A stretch of 64,000 bases of DNA from Ilyonectria destructans. Lineage: Eukaryota > Ascomycota > Sordariomycetes > Hypocreales > Nectriaceae. Each line of letters begins with the position of its first letter. Positions within the stretch are counted from its first letter, which is position 1. The DNA lies in NCBI GenBank assembly GCA_020740775.1, contig JAHEWK010000002.1, positions 5,270,001 to 5,334,000 on the forward strand. The letters are read 5' to 3'. The translations under genes and the position numbers were made by a program. The notes under the pieces are model-generated. The model was not told the origin of the DNA. It searched no databases and saw only the letters and a list, made by a program, of their open reading frames with translations. This document shows positions 10,624 to 21,950 of the stretch, one piece after another.

Positions 10624-12092
10624 ATGAAATCAAGTATCGCCAAAGTCGCCGCTTTTCTGCTGGTTGCCTCAAATGCAGCTAGCCTGCCCAAGCGAGACGT
10701 GCAGGGTACCGCGACTGTTAATCTCGCAGTATCTAACGGTGCTGCGAATGCCCTTGGGTCTGGATTCATCTATGGCTTCCCTGACAATGGTACAAGCGTT
10801 TCTACGGCCATCCCTGATCATTTCCTCACGGACATCCGTTTTCAAACTGGCCGCGCAGGAGGCGCACAGACCGACTTCGATGGATGGATGAATTCTGGAA
10901 AAGCTGGATATACTGGACGGTTTGATTCCACCCTTTCTAACTACCGAACTGCGCGAAAGTTCGGTGCTCAATTCATTATGCTGCCTCACGATATGTGGGG
11001 TGCTCAAGGTGGAATGTCAGAGACTGATCTTCATCCCGGCGACAACGGTGACTGGACCGAGATGGAACGCTTCCTTAATCAACTCATATCCGATATGCAA
11101 GCAAACGATATGCTGGATGGTGTTATTATCGATCTCTGGAACGAGCCGGATCTGGATGGGTTTTGGCATCGGTCTTGGGACCAGTATCTCGAATACATTG
11201 GGCGTGCTCACAAGATTTTCAAGTGAGTCCTCAGACCTCACCGCTATTGATTGATTACCGACCTGATTTCTGTCTATAGGGCCCAGCTTCCTTGGAATTC
11301 CATCAGTGGACCATCTTCAGCCCACTCACCTCATATCGACAATGAGAAGTGGCAAGCCTGGTGCTCCTACGTCAAGGCCAACGACGCAGTTCCAGACATA
11401 TATTCATGGCACCAGATTGGAGCCTGGGAGCGCGAGCCTGACACGACTATCCCTGCCCTGAACCAATTGAAAGAGGAGTATGACTTGCCTTGGCGGCCAG
11501 TTCATGTCAATGAATACGCGTGGCCAGATGAGCAGCAACCCGCCACCTCAGCCTGGTATATCTCTCAACTCGAGCGTCATGACATCAGAGGTCTTCGTGC
11601 CAACTGGGAGGGTGGCTCAAATTTGCACAATTTCATGGGCGACCTGATTGCCAACAACGGCGAGTACTACTACCCTAATGGAGACTACCGCCTTTATCAG
11701 TACTACGGATACATGAAGGGTACACGGGCCGCCACCACCGCTTCTTCAGATCTTCTTTTCGATGTTTTCGCGGTCAAGGGAGACTTTGTCAAGATTATTG
11801 CAGGTACAAGGCTCACAACTAACACATATAATATTTCTATCACTGGTCTGGACACCGTCGGCTTTCCGCAGTCTGGCAATATTGGCGTCCGCACCCTGCG
11901 CTTCGACTGGGCTGGCACGACAGGCGAGGTTGGGCCTCCAGTGGATCTCGGCGTTCAGATTTACGTATACACCAACGGCCAGGTAAGTCGGCCAGTTTTT
12001 ATGAAGGCGATCGATATGTGCTGACAGTTATCAAGTTGACTTTGACCGTTGTTCCTGCGGACACCAATACTGCATATGCTTTTGAGTTCTAA
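10624..12092 (+). CDS. secreted GH39-like glycoside hydrolase
   Basis: Extracellular (beta/alpha)8-barrel glycosidase of 452 residues, resembling fungal proteins annotated as GH39 or as the glycoside hydrolase superfamily. Three exons: 10624-11222, 11280-11982 and 12036-12092. The introns are 57 nt (phase 2) and 53 nt (phase 0). The last exon adds only 18 residues, ending AYAFEF. The signal peptide is about residues 1-20, followed by a dibasic LPKR site. The likely acid/base is Glu174 in DLWNEPDL. The likely nucleophile is the Glu of HVNEYAWPDEQ. Other family segments are FQTGRAGGAQ, FIMLPHDMWG, GLRANWEGGSNLHNFMGDL and YQYYGYMKG. The substrate is probably a plant or fungal glycan and cannot be specified further. 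A TATA box lies 100 bases upstream. Confidence 0.85.
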
Positions 12093-15000
12093 GTTGAGAT
12101 GAACCGTCTCTTATGTACAACGACAGACGTTTCAGATCTTCTCTGGAATAGCTGCCAGCGCTGAGATGCTCTTCTGGAGAGCCAGAGATAGTAGGGCAGT
12201 CAGGTTCTAGGGTGGATTCCAAGGTGTCAATGATAGGTGTAGATTGGGACATGAGCCTAAATTGAAATGTTGGTGGCACATCTGATACAGTTCGGGAGTT
12301 AGTTTTGTAAAATACCTCCAACATCCGTTAAGTTTTCAATGCAAGTGACAACAGCTGAATATCCAGCCCGATGAATAAATACCGTATACCTGCTATCAAA
12401 CTCTCCTTGGGGAACCCCGTAGATTCCCTTTTCGACTGCGCTGGTAACCAGCTGTTAACGCCACTTCAAACCTGTAGTAAGGGAGTTGAATGATAGTCAT
12501 AAGGGTCCCTCTATTGAAATAAGTCCGAGTGTGATATGCAGCTCGTCCCGCATGAAACCTGTTATGGCATCGTGCGCGCGTGGGGGGGGGGGCGGATATC
12601 ACTCTGTCAGATATTAGGCTATATGCGCCATTTGCAGGATCGATATCCTCGCCAATCATAATCGACCATACAGTCCCATGAGTATACTAGAACGATCTAG
12701 ATTTTGTCTGCATGAGGCACAATGCAACATAGACTAGTCACGTTGATATGGAGGAGCCCCAGCTCGGACACGAATACCGCTTGCGCCATCAATTACTATT
12801 CCTGTTGCATTCAAGGTGGAGAATTAAGGTTATACGTTGCAACTACTTGCTTCGATTTGTGCTTGACTCCAGTGGGGTGTGAAGGTCACGAAATACCCCG
12901 GGCTGTTTTGATCGATGTGGCGGACGCCGGCGGAGTATCGAGGCCGGGAGTTGCACCCAATTGTTGATCTAGCTAACTTCAGTGGAGAACTAGGCAACCC
13001 CTTGTTGCTTGGCCCTGCACCACAGCTCAAAACAGGTCAAAATCCCGCGGTTATGCTGCGGCGAAATTTTGATTATCCTGTTGTTACATCGACTACAGTG
13101 GGAGGCTAACAGTTACGACACATGCGAGGTAGCCTTATTTGTCACATCGTTATGGTATAAGCTGCTGTTACATCTAGCAGATGGAAATGATCATATGTGT
13201 GAAAAGCTCTTCGTATTCTTCCTATATAATGAGGGTCTTTGGCTTTAGCCAGCTATTTACCTGAATGAAGGAAACACTAGACCTAGGACTAGGCCGGTGA
13301 CGAGGCAGGTGGCGATTGACGTCTATAATGATAGAAGGAAAAGCTTGACTGCTGCAATGGCCGTTGAAATTCGATATCCCGATATGTGACAGCTACAGCT
13401 TAGGGGCAAAGCAGCGGCTGCTAAGACATGAATATTCCCCTCGACAATGCAATTAAGCTATGAGAAAGATAACTATATCATACGCTCTATTCAGGGCCGC
13501 TGCTCTTATTGGAGATAAAAGCCTAAGGGTGTTGCATCTGATATATTAGTAATCCCTAGGGCAGACGCCATAGGCTATTCCCAATCGTTTTCCTGATATT
13601 GATCTGTTGCTGGTAGTATCCTCAATTGCAAAAATGCCTTCTCCTTTAGAAGATACAGTATATCAGCCTATTGCCTTATCTATCTGCCTGTATTATCTTT
13701 GTATAAAATAAAGCCGATATAAAGTTGCAATGTAACAGCAGAGTAACGCTTATTGATTTTAGTGGTAATAGGGTAGTCTTTTTAATACATAAAGAAGTAA
13801 GTTCAGCCTGCCAGAGTATATAAATGCTATTTGGGTAGAGTAAGGCTATAAGAAGGGGGCCAGGATATAATAAACCGGTGGACGCTTAAGGAGTTGGGGG
13901 AATACTCCAGAGGTCTATAGGTGAAAATGCTATTAAGTCGGTAGAAAGATGTTTAACTAGTGCGGCAGAGCAGCAAACGCAGGTATTTAGGGAGGTTAGA
14001 GACTGTAGATAAGCGGTTATAAATAATAGAGCCGGTCGGTAGATGTGGATTATCGCTGGTGGAATGGGCGTGACAACGTGGCATGGACGAGAACTACCTA
14101 ATTCGACAGTTTAGCCGTTCTAAGCCAGGTATTACAGCGAAACATGTCCCGTCTCATTCACAACACTCATTTCAGTACTTTGAACAATTGACAAGCATAT
14201 CCACGCTCAACCTTGGTGGGACGAAGAATTCATCATTTTATCTTTGGGCCTGACTCTGTGTCTGGCCTTGTGTTTTGTTAATCCTGCCAAAACGTGTTTT
14301 TGAGATCCTGGCCCTCTATGTTGCTACTGACCGCAGCATCCTCATCGATGCCAGTACGGCCGGTTCTGGCTGGGGAAGTGTTGAAGCGAGGGCAACCCAG
14401 TCCGGCTGATAGTGTGCCAAGTGTGGCGCTGAGAGGGCGAGAATCTCTCTCCTAAGGCATCCATGTTCGAGAGCCATACCAGGAACTATTTCATCCAGAA
14501 GTTCCACAATATCGGAGACATTGAGAGCATCGAGCATGTTGCGGTCTAATACTCACAAAACAGCTCGAGATCAACGAGATTCACGCTAACACTGGGGTTA
14601 ACTGCATCCGTGATTTTTTTTAGAGCGCGCTTTCGGGGTCGCCGATAAATATTGGAATGTTTCTCGCAGCTTTGTACAATTGAAGCATGAAGGCCGTTGC
14701 TTATCGCACTGGCGCCGTTGATGGCTAAGATAAATTGATATTGCGAACGTGCTTGGCACTCTTTGAAGTACTAACCTTCACTTTTCTCTAAAGGATACAG
14801 CCCTTCCAAGACTTAGAATGGGAGACTCTTGAGCCAGCTTTTTATTCGGGCTTCCGATGGTAATGGGAACTTGGAGACGCGCTTCTGATGTGGACTGCCG
14901 AGTCAGGGGTTTGTAGTAATTCAACATATTACAGTCCCATGGTGCAAATAACGCAGCAAAACACATGGCACGGAGAGGATATGTGTGGGTATGGGAAAAT

Positions 15001-15180
15001 GGGTCTGTCTGCAAAGCAATATATGACGGCAGAGTGTTGGGGGATGTCGGTCAAAAGATAAGGAGATCAGGGGAAGATCTCGATGCAGCTGAAAGTTAGG
15101 CAGTGTCCGGCTAAACACAGTGTCCAGAATCTTGACACAGAACTCGCGGCGTCAAGGAATGGCCAGTGTGCGAGCGGATC
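12093..15180. other. long gene-poor stretch with one unexplained minus-strand ORF
   Basis: About 3 kb with no firm gene. A run of ten G lies near 12582-12591. The part from about 13300 to 14100 is AT-rich, stop-rich and looks RIP-mutated, but I recognise no parent element. On the minus strand 14537-14316 a 73-codon ORF (beginning MLDALNVSDIVELLDEIVP) has a natural-looking Leu-rich composition but no family I know. It could be a gene fragment or chance. Confidence 0.4.
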
Positions 15181-15185
15181 TGGAT

Positions 15186-15231
15186 ACGAGGCTAAACGAG
15201 GTTGAACGACCATTAAACGAATATGGAACGA
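15186..15231 (+). promoter_or_regulatory. phased ACGA array upstream of RTA1 gene (SRE-like)
   Basis: Five ACGA cores begin at 15186, 15196, 15206, 15217 and 15228, spaced 10, 10, 11 and 11 bases, so all sit on one face of the helix. Full units read ATACGAG, AAACGAG, GAACGAC, AAACGAA and GAACGAG. Their reverse complement, CTCGTAT or CTCGTTT, resembles the yeast sterol regulatory element TCGTATA bound by Upc2/Ecm22. The array is 460 bases before the RTA1 ATG. Function is inferred. Confidence 0.5.
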
Positions 15232-15687
15232 GCTCAGGGGCGGCGTCGGTGTAGAGGTAACACTAGCCAGATTGAGAATTTGAAGGCATTGGCGCTTTCC
15301 GACTCGGATTGTACGATTACGCGGTCCGAAAGCGATGTCCAAAAATAGTCCCACAAGGCATACTCAGCAATGGGACTGATAAGTGCTGAAGAATACATGG
15401 TACCTTTTGCTGTTGTTGAAAAGAAGCATTTAAGTACCGGCCTCCGGCAGTGTTCCACGCTTTTATCTCCCCCCTTAGCCTATCCTATCTACCCCCTCTA
15501 AAACTGTCCTTCATCAATCACCATTCATTGCATTTCATTGCTTCTTTTCACTCATTTCCAACCAATTTCCTCCGCAGCGAATACTACCGACCGAAAGCAT
15601 TTCGCTTAACGGAATAAACGCTGATCTTGACTCTTGGCGATCGACTCCTCCTCGAGTTATTTTTCCCTCCGTCAACCAATTTACAAC

Positions 15688-16698
15688 ATGTTTCTACACG
15701 GCCGAGACGACGCTGCTGCTAGTGACGGTGGTGGATTCAAGCTCTATCACTACGATCCGACGATAGCGGGCAGCGTCATCTTCGTGATTCTTTTCCTTGG
15801 GACTACGCTCTTTCACTTCTGGCAATTGTTCCGGGGACGATGTTGGTTTCTTATTCCACTGGCTATTGGTGGCATGTGTACGTTGAAACCCATAACCCGG
15901 ACGATAAACACAGGGCTAACGGCTCCGATGACGTCCAGTCGAAATTATCGGATACGCAGGTCGAGCTAAATCTGGTCACGAAAGTCCCAACTGGACTCTC
16001 GGGCCATACATAATACAGTCCATCCTTCTTCTTGTTGCACCCGCTCTCTTCGCTGCCACAATCTACATGGAGCTTGCCAGAATCGTCGTTATGGTTGATG
16101 GCGAGGGGCATGTATTGATCCCCAAAAAGTGGCTGACTAAAATCTTCGTTTTTGGAGATCTTTTTTCCTTCTTTCTGCAAGGCGGAGGTAAGACTATATT
16201 GATGAATTCCGTTATAAACTACATACTAATATCAGACTCTTAGGTGGTGGCTACCAAGCTTCGGGCACGCTCGAGGCTTTGGAGAGCGGGGCCAAGGTAA
16301 TCATCGCCGGTCTCATCGTCCAACTCATCTGCTTTGGAGTTTTCATCGTCGTTGCGATTTCATTCCACAGATCCATTCGAAAATCCCCGACCGGTCTTTC
16401 CAACAGTGGCGTTCCATGGAAGAAGCACATGACTGCCCTTTATATTGGCAGCATGCTCATCATGGTGCGGTCTGTGTTCAGGGCTATTGAGTACCTACAA
16501 GGTTTTGATGGATACCTGCTTAGACATGAACTTTACCTATACATCTTTGATGCTGCGCTGATGTTTCTTGTCATGGTCTTGTTCAACTGGATTCATCCTG
16601 CCGAGATCACATCGATTCTTGGCGCAAGGCGTTATCAACATGGGTATAAGATGGATATGTTTCCTGCGCATCACGAACGTTTGGGATCCAATGCTTGA
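15688..16698 (+). CDS. RTA1-family seven-TM membrane protein
   Basis: Plasma-membrane protein of the RTA1/RTM1/RSB1 family (lipid translocation and resistance to membrane-active compounds in yeasts), 297 residues. Exons are 15688-15877, 15939-16187 and 16244-16698. The introns are 61 nt (donor GTACGT, phase 1) and 56 nt (phase 1, branch ACTAAT). Spliced family motifs include HYDPTIAGSVIFVILF, GGMFEIIGYAGR, ELARIVVMV, FVFGDLFSFFLQGGGGG, RSVFRAIEYLQGFDGYL and FNWIHPAEI. Seven hydrophobic segments are visible. The start is the first ATG; the TTG frame extension upstream is not used. The gene lies tail to tail with a Upc2-like regulator 210 bases away. An array of ACGA motifs stands in its promoter. 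It may take part in sterol or sphingolipid stress responses. Confidence 0.9.
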
Positions 16699-16908
16699 TC
16701 CGTGGATTGGATATAAGAAGGCGTGAGCTTCTCGAGGACACTGTACTCGAACAAATTTACTCATTTACCACTCAAGGAGAAGTACGGTTTCAGGGTAGAC
16801 GAAAGCTGGCTTTCATTTATCTATATATTCTACGTTAGATCTTCCGACAAATGATTTGGTACAGTCTCTTACTTAAATTCCCACTATATCATGAATACCT
16901 CTTCATGT

Positions 16909-18315
16909 CTACAAGCCAACAACTTTGACAGGCCATGAAACCCAAGGTTTCCAATAACTCCCCAATAGGTCGTCAATCGCCTCCACAATATCTCGACCCC
17001 ATCCATCCATAAACCAACAATCATCCATAGCATGTATGAGGGCGCCGAAGAAAGCAAATAGAACAAGTGCTGGAGGTTGCCTCTGTCGTAATAAAGTGAG
17101 GTATTCCTGAGGAGCAAAATGAACAAACGTTAACGGTCCTGCCCATGTGCTATTGAATCCCCATTCCGTCGGAGCTTCCCCGTCCAATTTCTCAAATTGC
17201 CTGATAAACAGACGACACTTTCTTAAAATTTGAAGGGTTTCGTCATATGTTTGTGCATCCACGCCTCGCTCCCACGTGCTTCGGATGCGACAGAAGTGCT
17301 CATCATCAGCATCTGGACTCTTATCAGGGTCCAGTTGAGCCCAGTTGCCAAGACACAGGAGTCCACTCAATGGGCCTGATTTCACATCCTTATAAGTTGG
17401 CCGTAGCACGGCGTCAATACCTCGCATCATGGGTATCCATTCAACGCCCAAGATGCGATCCTTGTGGCTGATGTGGCCTGAGACGCCCTCGATTTCGTCG
17501 CCTAGCCGCCCCGATATGCTAAACACATAAATTAGATTTAATACGGACCATATGAACAGAGCGTCACTATTTCCGCTACCCAAACTGCCAAGGGCTTCAT
17601 GAAAGCCATGTAGGCCTTTGTTGTGGTGATGGGCTGCATCTGCCATGTGCGTCGTCTTGTCTAGGCGATTGAGATATGCAAGGTGTAGAGCAGCCAGGCT
17701 AAGCATAGCATGCATCACGAATGGATGGCTGCATGCTAATTGAGGAACAAAGATCTGCCAGCACATCAATATGTCAGAATTCTGATACATGGCAAGACTA
17801 GTCGAAACCGTCCAGTGATGAAGGAGGGCCATGTCGTGGATTCCAAACGTGGTCGAGCGAAGATCTGGAGAACTGAAATCAAGCGGTGCCGGATTGGTGA
17901 TGGATGGTAACTCCGGAATGTTCGACATACTAAACTCCTCGCTTGCGTGTTGTATCGAAGATGATCCAGGTGAAGTTTCAGCACTACGTGTTGAAGATGG
18001 AGATAGTCCCACAGACGGACATTGAGCTTCGGTGGGATACTGGCATTGGACGCCACGACGTACACAGGCTCGGCACCTGGGTTTCTCCTCACTACACTAC
18101 CGCAGCAGATCAGCATGCTGTAGCATGAGCTTGCACCGCCCACCTTTGATAGCACTGTAAAAGATATGGTCTGGATAACAAGGTAGACCATTTGATAGGC
18201 CAGAACTCACCTTCACTCGCCGTTTCTTGCAATCACCACAGCCCCTTTTTGATTTCTTATGCGACCGGCGGCGTTTGCCGCGCTCATTATCCAGCGCCTC
18301 GTCAAGGGTCGCCAT
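16909..18315 (-). CDS. Zn2Cys6 transcription factor, Upc2-like (sterol uptake control type)
   Basis: DNA-binding regulator of 430 residues. Exon 1 is 18315-18211 and exon 2 is 18096-16909; the intron is 114 nt, phase 0, and splits the zinc cluster. Joined, the binuclear cluster reads CGDCKKRRVKCSEEKPRCRAC, then VRRGVQCQY (residues 26-56), preceded by a basic arm (KRRRSHKKSKRG). The C-terminal part has the arrangement of fungal sterol-uptake-control proteins: a helix LLHHWTVSTSLAMYQ, then HPFVMHAMLSLAALHLAYL, and the end LFAFFGALIHAMDDCWFMDGW, continuing GRDIVEAI. The acceptor at 18097 was chosen because it alone gives CSEEKPRC. The upstream region shared with the glucosyltransferase gene carries an ACGA array, which is compatible with autoregulation. 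Confidence 0.85.
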
Positions 18316-18401
18316 TTGCGCATGGGTTGCGAGTCAAGGTGGCTGAACAAGAGCCCCACCAGAGGCTGTGTAATCGGTGATACCAGTGTGTCGTAGTAAA
18401 A

Positions 18402-18542
18402 ACGAAGAACGAAGGCTTGACGAAGAGAAAGAATGGGGAAGGGAGCGAGGAGTGGTGGCGAGGACGCAGGTGATGAATCAGGATGAACGGGGGCATGAAG
18501 CTAAAGAACGAGGTTAAACGAGACTGAACGAAGCTATACGAG
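18402..18542 (-). promoter_or_regulatory. phased ACGA array between Upc2-like gene and glucosyltransferase gene
   Basis: Four ACGA cores start at 18508, 18518, 18528 and 18538, exactly 10 bases apart. Three looser copies lie at 18402, 18409 and 18420. The unit at 18536 is TATACGAG, the reverse complement of CTCGTATA, which contains the yeast Upc2 site TCGTATA. The array is 90-230 bases upstream of the Upc2-like ATG and 600-750 bases upstream of the glucosyltransferase start. Confidence 0.52.
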
Positions 18543-19150
18543 CCCTCGGTCAATTTGCGGATGCTGCCGGAGTTACATGACTAACTTAGGCGTGATTCCG
18601 CATTGAGGATTGCACCCGACGTAACTCTGGGTGCAATGGTGATACCATAACGCACAGATATACCCCCGTGATTCCGACTGGAGCATGACTCCCTTGTTTC
18701 AAATGATCCTCTTTCGGGAGGTCCGCGATGGCAATTATGTTAGCATACCCGATTGTGAAGGCATTCAACTGGTCCTCAGTTGCGCCTCGGGCTTGTTTAT
18801 GCCTTGCGTGGCGGTGTGGCTCTTCCACGGCCAATGTCGGGCATGATTCGATGCGAATACAATAAGCGAGATACGGAGCACTTCGGGTCCCAATACGACG
18901 GCCAAGGCTTCAAAATCGAAACCCGTTAAATCAAAAGTCAATGCCAAAGATTTAGGGAATGCAAGGCACGCTAGCGTACTCGTGGAATTGATACGGCTTT
19001 TCCCCTCAGCCTTACTAGGAAACGCGCTTAGGTATTTAAGCACTCAGTCCCAGGAATACCTCTTCTTTTCCATGCTGGAATCTTTTCAAAGCCCATCACC
19101 ATCTTTTACTTTAGACCATCTAAAAAGGTACATTTCCGACATCTGATGCC
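18543..19150. other. divergent promoter region of regulator and glucosyltransferase
   Basis: No gene recognised. Several short ORFs have no family resemblance. The last 100 bases before 19151 are T/C-rich, as in a leader. Confidence 0.4.
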
Positions 19151-21950
19151 ATGTCGGGTTTCGTCGATGCAGCGACCGTATCCGACATTGTCGACCTGTA
19201 CGGCGACTGTGGGAACACCGTAAAACACGCGCAATCACAGGTACAGGAGATAATTCACTCTAATACCACAGCAGGTATTTCTACCCATCCTTTGGATCAG
19301 CTTAAAACAGTAGGTGGTGTATGAAGTTAACGTGATGCTAGCGGACGATGGCCGCGTTGAAATCAATCTCGATTCGAAACTCTGTCGAAGGCTTTCTCTC
19401 CTTGTCCCCCTTCATACCCGCGAAGAGGAGAACGCAGAGGCGCCTCCACCCAAGTACAGCCAGGCAGCGGAATGGTCTGTTCGTCTCAACATCGTCATCC
19501 AAGTTGTTGGCAGCCGGGGCGATGTCCAGCCTTTTATAGCCCTCGGGAACGAGTTACAAAAATACGGCCATCGCGTTCGCATCGCAACTCATGGAGCGTT
19601 TCAAGATTTCGTGCAGAAAGCTGGCCTTGAGTTCTTCTCTATTGGTGGCGATCCGGCGGAGCTAATGGCGTACATGGTCAAGAACCCAGGATTGATGCCA
19701 AGTATGCAGAGCTTGCGTGCTGGTGACGTGCAAAGCAAAAGAAAGATGGTGGCGGAGATACTCCACGGTTGTTGGATGTCTTGCATTGAACCTGATTTAA
19801 CAACAGGGACGCCATTCGTGGCAGAAGCCATCATTGCGAACCCGCCAAGCTTCGCCCACGTTCACTGTGCTCAAGCGCTAGGAATTCCGCTGCGTATGAT
19901 GTTTACTATGCCCTGGACGAGGACACGAGCGTTCTGCCATCCACTAGCAAACCTCAGTGACAAAGGCTCTGGCATACCACCGGGAGCGGCAAACTACGTG
20001 TCTTATATGGCTGTGGAATGGTTGACCTGGCAAGGGTAGGTTGCTGGCGCTCTGCACAAGAAACAATGCTGACTCCCGGATACAGACTCGGAGATGTGGT
20101 AAATGCTTGGAGACACACGCTCGACTTAGAGCCGGTGCCGTTCTCGGAGGGTCCAGGATTGATAGAAACGCTCAACATACCGTTTACGTACTGCTGGTCT
20201 CCTGTCCTGATACCCAAGCCTTCAGACTGGGCGCCTCACATAGGCACTGTCCACCTATTGCCCTACGAAGTCCCATGCTAACATTGTACAGACGTGTGTG
20301 GTTTCTTCTTTCGCGATACCCCCGATTACTCCCCCGATCCCGAGCTCAGAGAGTTCATGCAGCGAGGGCCGCCTCCCATTTACATCGGGTTCGGAAGCAT
20401 TGTCGTCGATGACCCGGCCAAGCTCACTACGACAATCGTCGCAGCAGTCAAGAAAACAGGTGTTCGTGCCATTATATCCAAAGGCTGGAGCAAATTAGGC
20501 CAAAACCAGCCGGCTGACGACGACATCTTCTACCTCGGCGACTGCCCTCATGAGTGGCTCTTTCAACACGTCGCAGCCGTGATTCACCATGGGGGAGCTG
20601 GTACTACAGCATGCGGGCTGGCGAATGGGCGACCGACTGTTATTGTGCCTTTCTTTGGCGAGTAAGTATCCCACACACTCACGGCGTATGCCTCTTAACA
20701 TTTCTATAGCCAGCCGTTTTGGGGCGCAATGGTTTCTTCCGCCGGCGCAGGCCCGCCACCAATTCCGCAGAAGCAGCTCGACAGCCAAAATCTCGCCGAA
20801 GCTATTAGGTTCTGCTTCTCACCCGAGGCTTCGTCTGCTGCCGGCGCGATTGCAGAGACGATGAGATCCGAGCCTGGCGTCAGTCGTGCCGTGGCGTCGT
20901 TCCATGCCAACTTGCCCCTTGACACGATGCGATGCAGTCTGCTACCGAATCTTCCGGCGTCGTGGGTGTATAACAAGCGTGGGAGATGCTTAAAGCTGTC
21001 TAAGGCTGCCGCGGAGCTGTTGCTTTGCAATTCAGCGGTTGAAAAGGCAGATTTACGACAGCAAGTCTATTTCTCATCCGTGATAGGTGTCCCCCGTCTA
21101 ATTCGTTTCCAGGTACAAGAGCCGCGAGATCAACATCGAGCTCCGGCGATGGGATCCCGTCACAGCGACGGCCTCTACTTTGGCCACGACGACAACGAAC
21201 CTGGTGACCTCGGCCGCCGACATCATAGTCAAGCCGGTGGAAGTCATTTATCGAGCATCAACGCACAAAGAAACCACACCCTCAAAACCCGACGGCGATG
21301 CTGCGTCTGATCCTTCTGAAGACTCTTTATACGGGCGGTCCGCTGCGCTAGAAGTACCTGAACGTCATGCAGCTAGAAAAAGCGGCAAACAGAAACGGGT
21401 CCTCGGAGAGGTTGGTGCGGCAGTGGCTGGTTCGGCATCCGGGGTTGGCAATTTCTTCAAGTATTATTACAAAGGGGCGCTGCTGGATGTGCCGCTCGCT
21501 GTGACCGAGGGGATGCGCAATGCGCCGCGGCTGTACGGGGGAGAAGTGTACGAGCCTGGAGTCGTGACGGACTGGAAATCCGGGGGTATTGTCGCAGGGA
21601 AGAACTTTGGCCATGGCATTGTTGAAGGGGTTGGAGGTATAGTAATGGAGCCGATCAAGGGTGCGAGAAAGGACGGGGCATTAGGAGCAGCCAAGGGAGC
21701 GGGCATCGGGCTATTGAACATGGGAACTAAGCTCACCTCTGGTGTTGTAGGGCTCGTAGCATTCTCTGGTCAGGGTCTGTATCAGAGCGTGAGGGAGACT
21801 GTGCGTCGGGATACACGAAAATCGATAAGAAAGGCCATGCGAGAAGAAGGACGGCATAGTCTGTTGATGGCTAGGGAAGCAAGTCATATTGATGATGCGG
21901 CAGTGCAACTGGCTTTTTACCAGCTTACGGCAATGGTGGAGGAGAGATAG
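19151..21950 (+). CDS. UDP-sugar sterol-type glycosyltransferase (GT1/GT28 fold) with VPS13-like C-terminal region
   Basis: Sterol 3-beta-glucosyltransferase-like enzyme, predicted 842 residues in six exons: 19151-19240, 19314-20035, 20086-20243, 20292-20661, 20710-21060 and 21113-21950. The N-terminal GT28-type motif is [20 protein letters not shown]. The UDP-sugar site is [19 protein letters not shown], followed by VIVPFFGDQPFWG. The last 250 residues are Gly/Ala-rich amphipathic sequence ([35 protein letters not shown]) like the C-terminal membrane-binding part of VPS13/ATG2 proteins, probably for membrane association. Introns at 20244-20291 and 21061-21112 need GC donors, GCACTG and GCAAGT, to keep frame. 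Exon 1 ([10 protein letters not shown]) is tentative. The alternative start is the ATG at 19335. Confidence 0.83.

Noticed and set aside
18586..19043. Minus-strand ORFs between the regulator and glucosyltransferase genes
   Set aside because: Overlapping short frames without motifs, plausible splice structure or conserved start.
19275..19313. Intron 1 of the glucosyltransferase starting at GTATTT (19275)
   Set aside because: All nearby AG acceptors then run into TGA at once; the GTACAG donor at 19241 keeps the frame, though exon 1 remains tentative.
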